NCBI GenBank assembly: GCA_015296085.1 | Contig: DVDT01000020.1 | Location: forward strand, 62,001 to 126,000 | Length of the DNA stretch: 64,000 nt | Source of the DNA: Trichormus sp. M33_DOE_039 | GTDB taxonomy: Bacteria > Cyanobacteriota > Cyanobacteriia > Cyanobacteriales > Nostocaceae | Reading direction: 5' to 3' | Shown here: positions 45,097 through 54,500 of the stretch, piece by piece | How the letters are laid out: every line of letters begins with the position of its first letter | Position numbering within the stretch: position 1 is the first letter of the stretch | The notes under the pieces: generated by a model | What the model saw: only the letters and a program-made list of their open reading frames with translations | Databases searched by the model: none | What the model was told of the DNA's origin: nothing | Position numbers and translations under genes: made by a program

Positions 45097-46098
45097 ATGA
45101 ATTTGCAAAACAAGACCCTTCTGATTACTGGAATTGATGAATTTATTGGCTTGCGTGCAGCCGAGTTAGCCATAGCACAGGGAATGAAGGTGCGTGGGTT
45201 GCAAGGTTCTAATAATTCTGACATGGCCAAGAAATTGGGTGCAGAGGTGATTGTTGGTAGCGTCACCGATGCAGCTGTTGCTCAAAAGGCTTGTCAGGGA
45301 GTAGATATCGTTTTACATACCGCCCAAATTACTGAAGAGGCCGGCCCTATTAAACAGTTTCAGGAAGTGAATGTTGGCGGTACTGTGAACATTGCTAAAG
45401 CCGCCAAAAGTGCTGGCGTAAAAACTTTTGTGCATCTTTCTAGTATTTTGGTGTATGGGTTTGATTATAGCGATCGCATCACCGAATCCGGTACACTCTC
45501 CGCTAACGATAACCCCTACTGTCAAACCAAAATAGCAGCCGAAACCGCACTTTTACCCCTCAATTCTCCCCCAGATTTCGGCATCATTATTATTCGCGCT
45601 GGTGATGTTTATGGGCCTGGAAGTCTACCTTGGGTAGTCAGACCAATTCACTTTATGCGCCAAAAGTTATTTGCCTACCCCAATGATGGGCAAGGGGTGA
45701 TCAATCATGTTTATGTAGATAACCTGATTGATGCCTTCTTTTTGGCAATAGAAAAACAGACATACGGTGAAATATTTAATATCACCGACGGAGAAACAAC
45801 TTCCTGGAAAGAATATTTCATGCGCCTAGCAGCAATGGAAGGTTTACCGACTCCCATGTCTTTACCTAAAGATGAAATCAAACTGTTTTTAAAACTACGT
45901 CATCAGGGACAAAAACTATTTCGGAAAAAAGCCGATATTCTGCCAGAATCAGTTGATTTTATGAACCGTCCTTATGCTTGTTCTATTGCTAAAGCGCAAA
46001 GTCTGTTAGATTACAAACCCAAAATTGATTTAGAAACAGGGCTATATCAGACCAAAACTTGGTTAGAAAAGACTGACATTCAAAAGCTGCTGAAATAA
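45097..46098 (+). CDS. hgdA: HgdA: NAD-dependent sugar epimerase of the heterocyst glycolipid locus
   Basis: This 333-residue extended SDR has an N-terminal Rossmann fold beginning LLITGIDEFIGLRAAELAI, a variant of the TGxxGxxG motif in which the second glycine is Glu-Phe spaced. The catalytic serine is in FVHLSSILVYG and Tyr/Lys in YCQTKIAAE. It belongs to the NAD-epimerase/dehydratase family; the PCC 7120 gene at this place is hgdA, reported as a UDP-galactose 4-epimerase (from memory). It would set the sugar donor used for the glycolipid head. A 36-bp hairpin repeat follows 20 bases after the stop. Confidence 0.87.
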   Translation: MNLQNKTLLITGIDEFIGLRAAELAIAQGMKVRGLQGSNNSDMAKKLGAEVIVGSVTDAAVAQKACQGVDIVLHTAQITEEAGPIKQFQEVNVGGTVNIAKAAKSAGVKTFVHLSSILVYGFDYSDRITESGTLSANDNPYCQTKIAAETALLPLNSPPDFGIIIIRAGDVYGPGSLPWVVRPIHFMRQKLFAYPNDGQGVINHVYVDNLIDAFFLAIEKQTYGEIFNITDGETTSWKEYFMRLAAMEGLPTPMSLPKDEIKLFLKLRHQGQKLFRKKADILPESVDFMNRPYACSIAKAQSLLDYKPKIDLETGLYQTKTWLEKTDIQKLLK

Positions 46099-46117
46099 GA
46101 AGGTAGAAGAGCAAAGA

Positions 46118-46153
46118 GAAGTTTGAGTGGAGGTAGCCTCCGCTTGAAACTTC
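46118..46153. repeat. 36-bp hairpin repeat, copy 2, after hgdA
   Basis: GAAGTTTGAGTGGAGG and CCTCCGCTTGAAACTTC make a long stem, a relative of 4295-4330. It sits 20 bases after the hgdA stop and may act as a terminator-like element for the hgdBCA transcript. Confidence 0.8.
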
Positions 46154-46485
46154 CGAGATGCTACGCATAGCTTGTTTCCCCGGAGGGGTACGCAAGGAGC
46201 AGAAGAGATGTTACTCCCACGCCCAATCCCCAATATTATGAGCAACAATTCGCCAAAATTGAGTCTTGGTGTACTTGTATATAATGGCGAAAAATTTATT
46301 CAAGCAGCTGACATCAGCAACTAAAAGGTAATGAGTCCTTGCTAATTCAAGGTTTATTCATGGGATTACAAAAGATGTGGCAGAGTCAGCATTATATACG
46401 ACTCTCGACAGATGAATTAAACGCTTAATTAGTTGGATCTGTACAAGATTAGTTAGTGAGAAACTACCTATTAAGGAGGACAGAT
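46154..46485. other. Gap between hgdA and the DUF2141 gene
   Basis: There is no gene. A GATGCTACGCATAGC palindrome and TTTCCCCGGAGGGGTACG piece follow the hairpin, then AT-rich sequence and a strong Shine-Dalgarno AAGGAGGA at 46472-46479 for the next gene. Confidence 0.65.
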
Positions 46486-46953
46486 ATGTTGAAAATGAAT
46501 CGATTACATCAGGTTTTGCTGGCTAGTTTATTGAGCTTTACCTGTGTCAGACCCTTGAATGCAGAACCTACATCTAAATTAACAGTTGTTGTCAACGGTA
46601 TCCGGCATCAAAAAGGCCAAATTTGCATGAGAGTATATGCTAGTGAAAAAGGGTTTCCCCTAAGTGATACCAGTGAAGTACAGAGTGGTTGTACTCGCAT
46701 TACAGGTAAGTCAGTTACTAAGCATTTTTATGGCTTGAAGCGCGGTACTTACGCTGTAGCAGTGGTAGATGATCAAAACGGTAATCAAAAACTTGATTCT
46801 GATTTCTTTGGTATTCCCAAGGAAGGTTTTGGTATTTCTAATAATCCGAAAGTATCAATCCAAACTGGTACGCCTAAGTTTAGTAAATCAAGTTTTGCTT
46901 TCATGAAAAATACAACTGTCAATATCACTCTGAAATACTCACTCGATCCCTAA
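46486..46953 (+). CDS. Secreted DUF2141-family protein
   Basis: The 155-residue exported protein has a signal peptide (QVLLASLLSFTCVRPLNA) and a single beta-rich DUF2141 domain: LTVVVNGIRHQKGQICMRVY, then YAVAVVDDQNGNQKLDSDFF and a late ISNNPKVS. The D-x-N-G-N-x-K-x-D loop looks like a calcium-binding-type loop. The start is the ATG at 46486, decided by AAGGAGGA seven bases upstream; an in-frame codon at 46456 has no such signal. The function is unknown. Its place between hgdA and the glycosyltransferases suggests an envelope role, and in PCC 7120 a gene of this type holds the same place, as I recall. Confidence 0.87.
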   Translation: MLKMNRLHQVLLASLLSFTCVRPLNAEPTSKLTVVVNGIRHQKGQICMRVYASEKGFPLSDTSEVQSGCTRITGKSVTKHFYGLKRGTYAVAVVDDQNGNQKLDSDFFGIPKEGFGISNNPKVSIQTGTPKFSKSSFAFMKNTTVNITLKYSLDP

Positions 46954-46964
46954 AGGTTTGAATA

Positions 46965-47021
46965 GTTTGTAGTAAGCACTTTAATCCTTAGATAATAAGC
47001 ACTTTAGTGCTTACTACAAAC
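46965..47021. repeat. Hairpin repeat (GTTTGTAGTAAG type), copy 3
   Basis: GTTTGTAGTAAGCACTTTAA pairs with CACTTTAGTGCTTACTACAA, directly after the DUF2141 gene stop. It is a member of the four-copy family. Confidence 0.88.
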
Positions 47022-47157
47022 CTCATGAACTATACCAATCATCTAAAATTTAACCACAGTTTCCAACTCAGAAATCCTTGTCAAATCTGGCTTTCTTAAT
47101 TTTGAATTTTGAATTGGTGTTACAGATGGCACAGTTTGCCGGAGACTTATAGATGTC

Positions 47158-48417
47158 ATGAGAGAGTTGGCCGCATTCTTGTTTAGGTCTTTGCTTGGAT
47201 GGTTGGGGATTCAGGTATTTATTTCGCTGATGTTTTTGTTATATGTGCGATTATCACAGACAAAAACTTTACCTGATGAACAGTTACCCAAAACGGCTGT
47301 AATTCTGTGTTTACGCGGGGCTGATCCTTTTTTACCTAACTGTATCGAGGCCTTATTACAGCAAAACTACCCCCATTATGATTTAAAGTTGGTTGTTGAT
47401 AGTCAAGAAGACCCAGCTTGGCAGATTGCTAGCGATAGCATTAATAACTTAGGTGTAACTAATGCTGATATTAATCACTTAAGAATCATCCGCCACAACT
47501 GTAGTCTCAAGTGTAGTTCTTTGATTCAAGCTATTTCTGATTTGGATGATTCTTATCAAGTAGTGGCTTTAGTAGATGCAGACACCATAGTACATTCCAA
47601 TTGGCTGAGGGAATTAGTTAGTCCTTTAGACAATCCTAAAATTGGGGCTACTACTGGTCATCGTTGGTATGTACCTACAGGGAAATATTGGGGTTCATTG
47701 GTACGCTACACAGGAAATATCGCTTCAGTTGTGCAGATGTACCTATTTGGTATTCCCTGGGGTGGGACTTTGGCGATGAAAACTGAAGTACTGCGCCAAA
47801 CAGGAATTTTGGAACAATGGGCGCAGGCTTTCGGCGAAGATTTGATGATGCACAACATCCTCAAAAAACATGGGTTGAAGGTGAAGTTTGTACCTTCACT
47901 CATTATGGTGAATCGTGAAGAGTGCGATTTGTTGGGAATAATCGACTATCTACAACGTCTGATTCTTTACTCGCGTCTTTACCATCCCCGGTGGCTAGCT
48001 ATTGTTAGTGAAGCTGTTTCTAGCATTTTGTTTCCCACTTTAGTCATTGTGTTGTTTTTCCTATCGTTGGGTGATGCTCAGTGGGAAGTGGCGGATTTAT
48101 TGTTTAAATCCTATAGCATTTACACCCTGGGACTACTTTCGTTAATGCTGTTGGTAGAGATGGTGTTACAGCCAGTCATTCGCGCTCATGGTCAGCCAGG
48201 GACAAAATTATCATTGGCGATGGTAGGCAGAATGTTGTTGGCTATACCTTTAACACAGTGGGTCTATGGGTTAGCTATGCTCTCGTCTATATGGATATCG
48301 ACGGTAAAGTGGAGAGGGATTGTGTATCGGATTCAAGGCCCCTGGAATATACGTTTGGTCGAATATCATCCATACGATTTTTTGGATCAGCCTGTCGATA
48401 GCAAAATATCTCTTTGA
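47158..48417 (+). CDS. Membrane-bound family 2 glycosyltransferase, paralogue 1
   Basis: The 419-residue processive-type GT2 enzyme has an N-terminal membrane segment (GWLGIQVFISLMFLLYV), a cytosolic GT-A domain with VALVDADTIVHSNWLRELV (DxD), ATTGHRWYV and GEDLMMHNIL, a QRLILYSRLY motif and four or so C-terminal membrane segments. Two extra CSLKCSS cysteines lie in the catalytic domain. It would make or extend an envelope saccharide. It is a close paralogue of the next gene. Both lie between the DUF2141 gene and hglT, which fits polysaccharide or glycolipid work, but the sugar and acceptor are unknown. Confidence 0.88.
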   Translation: MRELAAFLFRSLLGWLGIQVFISLMFLLYVRLSQTKTLPDEQLPKTAVILCLRGADPFLPNCIEALLQQNYPHYDLKLVVDSQEDPAWQIASDSINNLGVTNADINHLRIIRHNCSLKCSSLIQAISDLDDSYQVVALVDADTIVHSNWLRELVSPLDNPKIGATTGHRWYVPTGKYWGSLVRYTGNIASVVQMYLFGIPWGGTLAMKTEVLRQTGILEQWAQAFGEDLMMHNILKKHGLKVKFVPSLIMVNREECDLLGIIDYLQRLILYSRLYHPRWLAIVSEAVSSILFPTLVIVLFFLSLGDAQWEVADLLFKSYSIYTLGLLSLMLLVEMVLQPVIRAHGQPGTKLSLAMVGRMLLAIPLTQWVYGLAMLSSIWISTVKWRGIVYRIQGPWNIRLVEYHPYDFLDQPVDSKISL

Positions 48418-48803
48418 GAACTCAGATTCTGTGTTTCTGTACGAGGTAAAAATCATTCTAAACGCAGAGGGATAAGAGAGATTTAATGAAGGTTTTTGTG
48501 TTTCTTTAGAGATGAATTAGCTATTAAGTTAGAAACTGAGGATTTACATAACAAGGTTGTTCAAACTCTTAATCTGTTTTGATTCTGCGTAAATCCTAGA
48601 GTTGTTGATTTCCTAAGAATATTGGGAATATCCAGAATTTAATTGCTGAATGGAGTCTCTGAAAACATGAAGAAAATCTTGCTTCAGATAAGCAGTGTTT
48701 CAAGATTTCATAGCTACTCAATCACAATTGAATACGTCCTCCAAAACAGATCATGAGCTTTGTGAATTGCTGGTTAATGATTTTTTTGTAGAGGCTATAA
48801 GTA
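48418..48803. other. Gap between the two GT2 paralogues
   Basis: 386 bp of AT-rich sequence has no credible ORF, hairpin terminator or repeat that I can identify. It may hold a separate promoter for the second paralogue. Confidence 0.5.
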
Positions 48804-50060
48804 ATGAGTGATTTGGTGATATTAATATCGAAATTCTTGGTCGGTTGGTTAGTTATTCAGGTTAGTACTGTATTGCTGTTTTTGTGGGGTTTAAATTCAC
48901 GCCCTAAAAGCTTGCCTAATGAACAGCTACCAAAAACAGCAGTGTTGTTGTGTTTACGGGGTGCAGACCCGTTTTTACCTGATTGTTTACGATCGCTACT
49001 TCAACAAAACTATCCACAGTACGATGTGAAGCTAATTATCGATAGTGAACAAGACCCAGCTTGGCAAGTTGTCAGCGATACGATTAATCAATTGGATGTA
49101 AGTAATTTCCAAATCAGTCATTTGCGAAATATCAAACAAACTTGTAGTCTCAAATGTAGTTCTTTGGTGCAAGCCGTATCGGAACTAGACAAGTCTTACA
49201 AGGTTGTGGCGTTAGTAGATGCTGACACGATTGTCCATGCTAATTGGTTGCGGGAATTAGTCTCTCCTTTAATGAATCCGTCGGTAGGAGCAACTACAGG
49301 CAATCGTTGGTATTTACCTACTGGGAGTTATTGGGGTTCTCTCATCCGTTACATTTGGAATGTTTCGGCGATCGTGCAGATGTATTTATACGGCATTCCT
49401 TGGGGTGGAACTTTAGCTGTGAAAACAGAGGTGCTACACCAAACAGGATTGTTGGAAAAGTGGGGACAAGCCTTTGGTGAAGACACGATGATTCGTAGTG
49501 TCTTGAGTCAACATAATCTCCAAGTCAAGTTTGTGCCTTCTTTGATTATGTTGAATCAAGAAGAGACAGATTTACCGAGTTTAAGGTATTGGTTGCAACG
49601 TCAATTAATGGCTTCTCGACTTTACCATCCCTTGTGGCCAGCGGTGGTGGCTGATACAGTGCTGACTATTTTGTTACCTCATTTGTTAATTGTGGTGATG
49701 GTACTGGCTTGGTTTACAGGTGAAGGAGATACGGCTGCGATCGCCTTCCTTTGGTATGTCATGTATATGCTGACGTTAGTTATGCTCATGATTTTTTTGG
49801 AGGTGAGTATACAGCCAGTGATTCGTTCTCAGGATAAGCCAGTCATAGAATTATCCTGGCCACTCATTGGGAAGATGATCATTGGAATGCCTTTTACACA
49901 ATGGATTTATGCCATAGCTATGTTCCGGTCTTTTGATATGCCGACAGTTCATTGGCGCGGTGTGAGCTATGAAGTGAAAGGGCCGTGGCAGATTAGATTA
50001 AAGGAATATCGTCCTTATCAGACAGTAGATCAACCAAGCGATCGCCAAATTTCTTTGTGA
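48804..50060 (+). CDS. Membrane-bound family 2 glycosyltransferase, paralogue 2
   Basis: The 418-residue paralogue of the preceding gene is collinear with it throughout: LPNEQLPKTAVLLCLRGADPF, VALVDADTIVHANWLRELV, ATTGNRWYL and GEDTMIRSVL are all shared or nearly so. It has an N-terminal membrane segment and several C-terminal ones, and identical conserved cysteines (CSLKCSS). It arose by tandem duplication, with the copies now clearly diverged in the C-terminal membrane part. hglT follows 107 bases later on the same strand, so co-transcription is possible. Confidence 0.88.
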   Translation: MSDLVILISKFLVGWLVIQVSTVLLFLWGLNSRPKSLPNEQLPKTAVLLCLRGADPFLPDCLRSLLQQNYPQYDVKLIIDSEQDPAWQVVSDTINQLDVSNFQISHLRNIKQTCSLKCSSLVQAVSELDKSYKVVALVDADTIVHANWLRELVSPLMNPSVGATTGNRWYLPTGSYWGSLIRYIWNVSAIVQMYLYGIPWGGTLAVKTEVLHQTGLLEKWGQAFGEDTMIRSVLSQHNLQVKFVPSLIMLNQEETDLPSLRYWLQRQLMASRLYHPLWPAVVADTVLTILLPHLLIVVMVLAWFTGEGDTAAIAFLWYVMYMLTLVMLMIFLEVSIQPVIRSQDKPVIELSWPLIGKMIIGMPFTQWIYAIAMFRSFDMPTVHWRGVSYEVKGPWQIRLKEYRPYQTVDQPSDRQISL

Positions 50061-50167
50061 ACTATTTGCATCGATGTGTAAATCCTAGCTCCTGATTCAA
50101 CTGGATCAGCAGAAGGCTGTATATATACTTCTCTCACTGAAACAAGACTCAAAAACTCACTAATATT

Positions 50168-51433
50168 ATGAACAAGCTAAAGCTTCGCGTTGCTTTGTTT
50201 ACAGGATTGTATGCTCCTTTTTTGACCGGGGTTTCAGTTGCAGTTCACCAGAGGGTGCGTTGGTTGTTACAACAAGGACATGAGGTATTTTTAGTCCATC
50301 CACAGTTTAATGATCAGTATCCCAAACAAGTAGGCGATCGCCCCATGCCTGGGTTAGATGAATTGAAATCCTACCCCAATTTCTCGTCCTACGCTTTCCC
50401 CACCGAACCGTTAATATTCTACAAATCTCTACCCCAACCTCTGAGCTATCGTCATTGGAACGACACCCAATTACTGACAGATTTTCAACCCGATATCATC
50501 GTGGTAGAAGAAGCTGCCCAAATGCGAGGGATGTACTCAGCTTTAATCCAAGGTTATGGTCGTCCTGTGGGTGTGCAGTATGCCAAACGTACTAAAACCC
50601 CGATTATTTCCGTCTTTCATACAGATATCGTTGCTTATATCAGATATTACTTGGGAGATGTTTTCTTTAATTTATTGCGTCCCATCATTCCTAAGCTGGT
50701 GAAGCAGTCTAGCGAAGTCTACGATCTCAATGTATTTTCTTCCCGCGAACAACTGGTTAAATACCAAAATTTAGGATGCTATCCTAGCGAATATGTTCCC
50801 TATCAGGGGATTGATTGCGAAAAATTCCATCCTCGCAATATCTGTCACAACCCCATCCCTGATGATGATAGACCGACGATTCTCTTCGTCGGACGCATCA
50901 CCGCCGAAAAGAATGTTCCTCAATTAATTGATGCTTATCCCTTAATTGCTGCCAAAATTCCCAATGTGCATTTAGTGATTGTCGGTAGTGGCCCTCTGGA
51001 TGCAGAAATTCGCAAACGCGCTGAGAAGTTTGGCTCAGGTATCACTATCTGGGGTGAGTCACACGGTACAGAATTGTTAGGTTGGTTTGCGCGTGCAGAT
51101 GTTTTTGTCAATCCTTCTGTAACAGAGAACTTCTGCACTACAACTAACGAAGCTTTAGCTTCTGGTACTCCCGTAGTTGCAGCTCTAGCACCATCTACCT
51201 CAGAACAGGTAACTCCCGGTCAAAATGGCTTTTTAGCTGAACCCAACAATCCAGCAGATTTTGCTCAAAAGGTTGTAGATATTCTTGCCAACCCTGAACT
51301 GAAAGCAGCTATGGCCGCACAGGCTCGTCCTTCCATCTTGGAATATGATTGGTCAGCCTGTATGGAGAAATTTGAAGCCAAACTGTATAGTTTGGTGCAA
51401 GTGTCTAATACAGCAGAAACTACGGTTGTTTAG
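50168..51433 (+). CDS. hglT: HglT: GT4 glycosyltransferase of heterocyst glycolipid synthesis
   Basis: This 421-residue glycosyltransferase is of family 4 (group 1, GT-B fold). The N-terminal half starts VALFTGLYAPFLTGVSVAVH with a glycine-rich acceptor site, and the C-terminal half carries LFVGRITAEKNVPQLIDAY, GSGPLDAEIRKRAEKFGSG and the EX7E-type VNPSVTENFCTTTNEALASG. There is no membrane segment. In PCC 7120 the gene at this end of the island (all5341, hglT) adds glucose to the hexacosane-polyol aglycone, from memory; this is the same position. The next gene is convergent beyond a hairpin repeat, marking the end of the island. Confidence 0.92.
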   Translation: MNKLKLRVALFTGLYAPFLTGVSVAVHQRVRWLLQQGHEVFLVHPQFNDQYPKQVGDRPMPGLDELKSYPNFSSYAFPTEPLIFYKSLPQPLSYRHWNDTQLLTDFQPDIIVVEEAAQMRGMYSALIQGYGRPVGVQYAKRTKTPIISVFHTDIVAYIRYYLGDVFFNLLRPIIPKLVKQSSEVYDLNVFSSREQLVKYQNLGCYPSEYVPYQGIDCEKFHPRNICHNPIPDDDRPTILFVGRITAEKNVPQLIDAYPLIAAKIPNVHLVIVGSGPLDAEIRKRAEKFGSGITIWGESHGTELLGWFARADVFVNPSVTENFCTTTNEALASGTPVVAALAPSTSEQVTPGQNGFLAEPNNPADFAQKVVDILANPELKAAMAAQARPSILEYDWSACMEKFEAKLYSLVQVSNTAETTVV

Positions 51434-51445
51434 TAACAGGATTGA

Positions 51446-51499
51446 GTTTGTAGTGAGGACTTTAGTCCTGAGATGAGGACTAAAGTCCTTACTACGAAC
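51446..51499. repeat. Hairpin repeat (GTTTGTAGTGAGGAC type), copy 4
   Basis: GTTTGTAGTGAGGACTTTAG pairs with CTAAAGTCCTTACTACGAAC between the convergent hglT and WD40 genes, 13 and 9 bases from their stops. It could end both transcripts. Confidence 0.9.
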
Positions 51500-51507
51500 T
51501 TCATCTT

Positions 51508-54500
51508 TTATTTACAAATATGTTTATCCGTCTCTGGTACGCCGGGATTGTTTTTCAAATAATCATGTAACCAAGAACAGCCACGAACTATTAACTGATC
51601 AAAATCTAGGGTTTCCGTATTCCAGAGTTCCACAAGTCCATCATCACTGACAGAAGCGATTTTTTTGCCGTCTGGACTGAAATTGAGATTCCAAATAGGA
51701 TAACCGCGTCCTTCAATAGTTTTGAGTTCTAAACCATCTTTTACCTGCCAAAGTTTGATTGTCCCGTCAGCACTAGCTGAGGCGAGGATTTTACTGTCAG
51801 GACTAAAGCTAAATCTAGTAATTCCAGCATTTTGGCCTTTGAGGGTTCTGATTTCTTTACCATCTAAATTCCAGAGTTTGATGGTTTTATCTTGACTAGC
51901 AGAAGCTATGATTTGTCCATCAGGACTAAACCGAACATCGGTGACATAGCTATTATGTGCTGGAACGGTTTTGAAGTTTTTTCCTTGCAAGTTCCACAGT
52001 CTGACTGTGCCATCATTATGACCGGAAACAATCGTCTGACCATCGGGGCTGAAATTTGCACTGAAAAGTTTACCTGCATTGGTGTTTAAAGTTCTGAGTT
52101 CTTGACCATTTATATCCCATAGTTTGACTGTACCATCATAACTAGCACTCACCAGGGTTCGACCATCAGGACTAAAATTGACATCTCTAATTTCTTGAGT
52201 ATGCCCTGTAAATGTTTTAATATTTTGACCTTCTAAATTCCAAAGTTTGATTGTTTTGTCATGATTAGCTGTAGCAATTGTTTTGCCATCAGGACTGAAA
52301 TTAAGACTCCAAATTGCACTCCATTCAGTACTATTATCTGTTGTGATTGATTTCAGTTCTTGACCATCAATACTCCATAATTTAATAGTCTTATCATGTC
52401 CGGCTGAAGCTATAGTTTTACCATCAGGACTAAAACTCACACCCCAAAGAGAATCATTATGACCAATGAAAGTTTTAGGTTCTTGCTGATTAATATTCCA
52501 TAGTTTAACTGTGTTATCAGCACTAGCTGAGGCAATCATTTTACCATCTGGGCTAAAACTAGCACTAAAGACATAATAGCTATGACCTCTTAGTGTGTTG
52601 AGTTCTTTTCCATCAATACTCCACAATTTAACTGTTTTGTCAGCACTAGCTGAGGCAATGGTTTTACCATCAGGGCTGAAACTGACATTAATCACAAAAT
52701 TGTCATGTTTGCCAAGAGTTCTAATTTCTTTTCCGTCTAAGTTCCATAGTCTAATATTGGTGTCCCCTCCCGCAGTTGCAATGGTTTTACCATCAGGGCT
52801 AAAACGAACATCAAAAATAGCATTTTGTCCGGCAGAAAATGTTTTAATTTCTCCGCCATCAAGACTCCGAATGTTGATAAAACCTCCTATGTCAGCCGTA
52901 GCAATAGTTTTACCATCTGGACTGCAACTAATACTCCATATATTATATTTATGACCACTGAAAGTTTTTATTGCCTGTCCTTGAATGTTCCAAAGTTTGA
53001 CTACATTAACTTTATTATCTTGACTAGGAGCAGCAATTAATTTACCATTTTGGGTAAAACAAATACCACTCATATACTGTTCTTCTTCTTGACCTTTTAT
53101 AGTTATAATTTCTCGCCCATCAATACCCCAAACTTTAATGGTATTATTGGCAATAACGGCAGCGATCGCTTTACTATCTGGACTGAAAATTGCACTTCTA
53201 AAATGCTGATTTTGGGCAGGTAATTTTTTAATTTCTTTGCCATCAATACCCCAAAGCCTGACTGTGCTATCTTCACTAGCAGTAACAATGTATCGACCAT
53301 CTGGACTAAAGTTAACACTTCTGACTCCATCATTGTGTTTTTCTAAGCGATTTCGTTCTCTGACTCCTTCTCTGATTTTATAATCTGCACGTTGTAATGC
53401 TAACCTTACTGCTTCTTTAGCGTTAGTGTCTGCCCAAGTTGTTAATTTCACTTGAGTGGCTGCTTTTAGGGCGGTGACTAAAGCATCAAGTTCTTTATTT
53501 GAGTTTAATAAAGCATCTGAAGAGGTAGTTAAAGATTTTATTTTCTCTACTTGAACTATCGTATTTACAAAAACTCCAGTGATTATCGCTGTAATTATGC
53601 TGATTCCTAATACTATTAGGACAATCTGTTGGGATTTTTTAAGGGATTTTTTAATTAGTCGTTCAGATTTTTGACTTGCTGCTTCTAAAGCTTCATTTGC
53701 TTCTGCCAAAATTCTTGATGATTCTGCCTCTGCTTGCAATCTTTCCTTAATTTCTCGCTTTTCTAATTCCTGACTAGCATCTATAAACTTTCTATCTAAA
53801 TCACTTAAACCTTTATTCTCTGCCCAAATTCGAGCATCTTGTAAGTTTTTACCCCGTAGTAAATACAACTCATCTTGACAGTTTGAAGCTATCCACGCCT
53901 TGAAACTTTCAGCGTATGGGCGAATATTTGCTAATTCTTTTTCAATCCATGCTTGATTAAATATCTCTGTATAGATACCATTGTAAACTCGCAGTTTTCC
54001 CTGTTGCCTGACAATTAACCCAGTCAGACGTAGTTGGGTTTGTTCGGGACTATCATCTGCGGGGATTTCTCCTTGGGTTAAGATTTGCTGATATAACCCT
54101 AATAAACGCCCTACTTGATTTTGGTATTTTTGCAAAAGATTTTTGCGAATTGTGCGTAAATGTTCTGGTTCATCCTGGGCTTCCCAATTTTCGATGATTT
54201 GTGTTCTGACTAACTTCTCAACGCATTCTATTTCATGATATGCTGGACAATCTTCTTCAGAAATACAAATCAATTGACAAAGTTTTTGTGTTAAAAATGG
54301 CTGTCCTTCAGTCCATTTTAAAACTTCTTCCATCACAATTGTTGGTCTAGCAACTATTCCTTCTAAACCTCTGATTAAACTTTCTACTTCTGATAATTTA
54401 AATCCGGTTAATTCAATAGCAATTCCAACATTAAAAGGTGTGCGATTTTGATCAGAAACTAAATCTGATGGAGTCGTCACACCTAATAAACAAAAAGTCA

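Noticed and set aside
51600-53340. Tandem DNA repeats resembling a CRISPR or satellite array
   Set aside because: The repeats are WD40 units of about 123 bp within one ORF, coding in frame; there are no constant spacers or cas genes.
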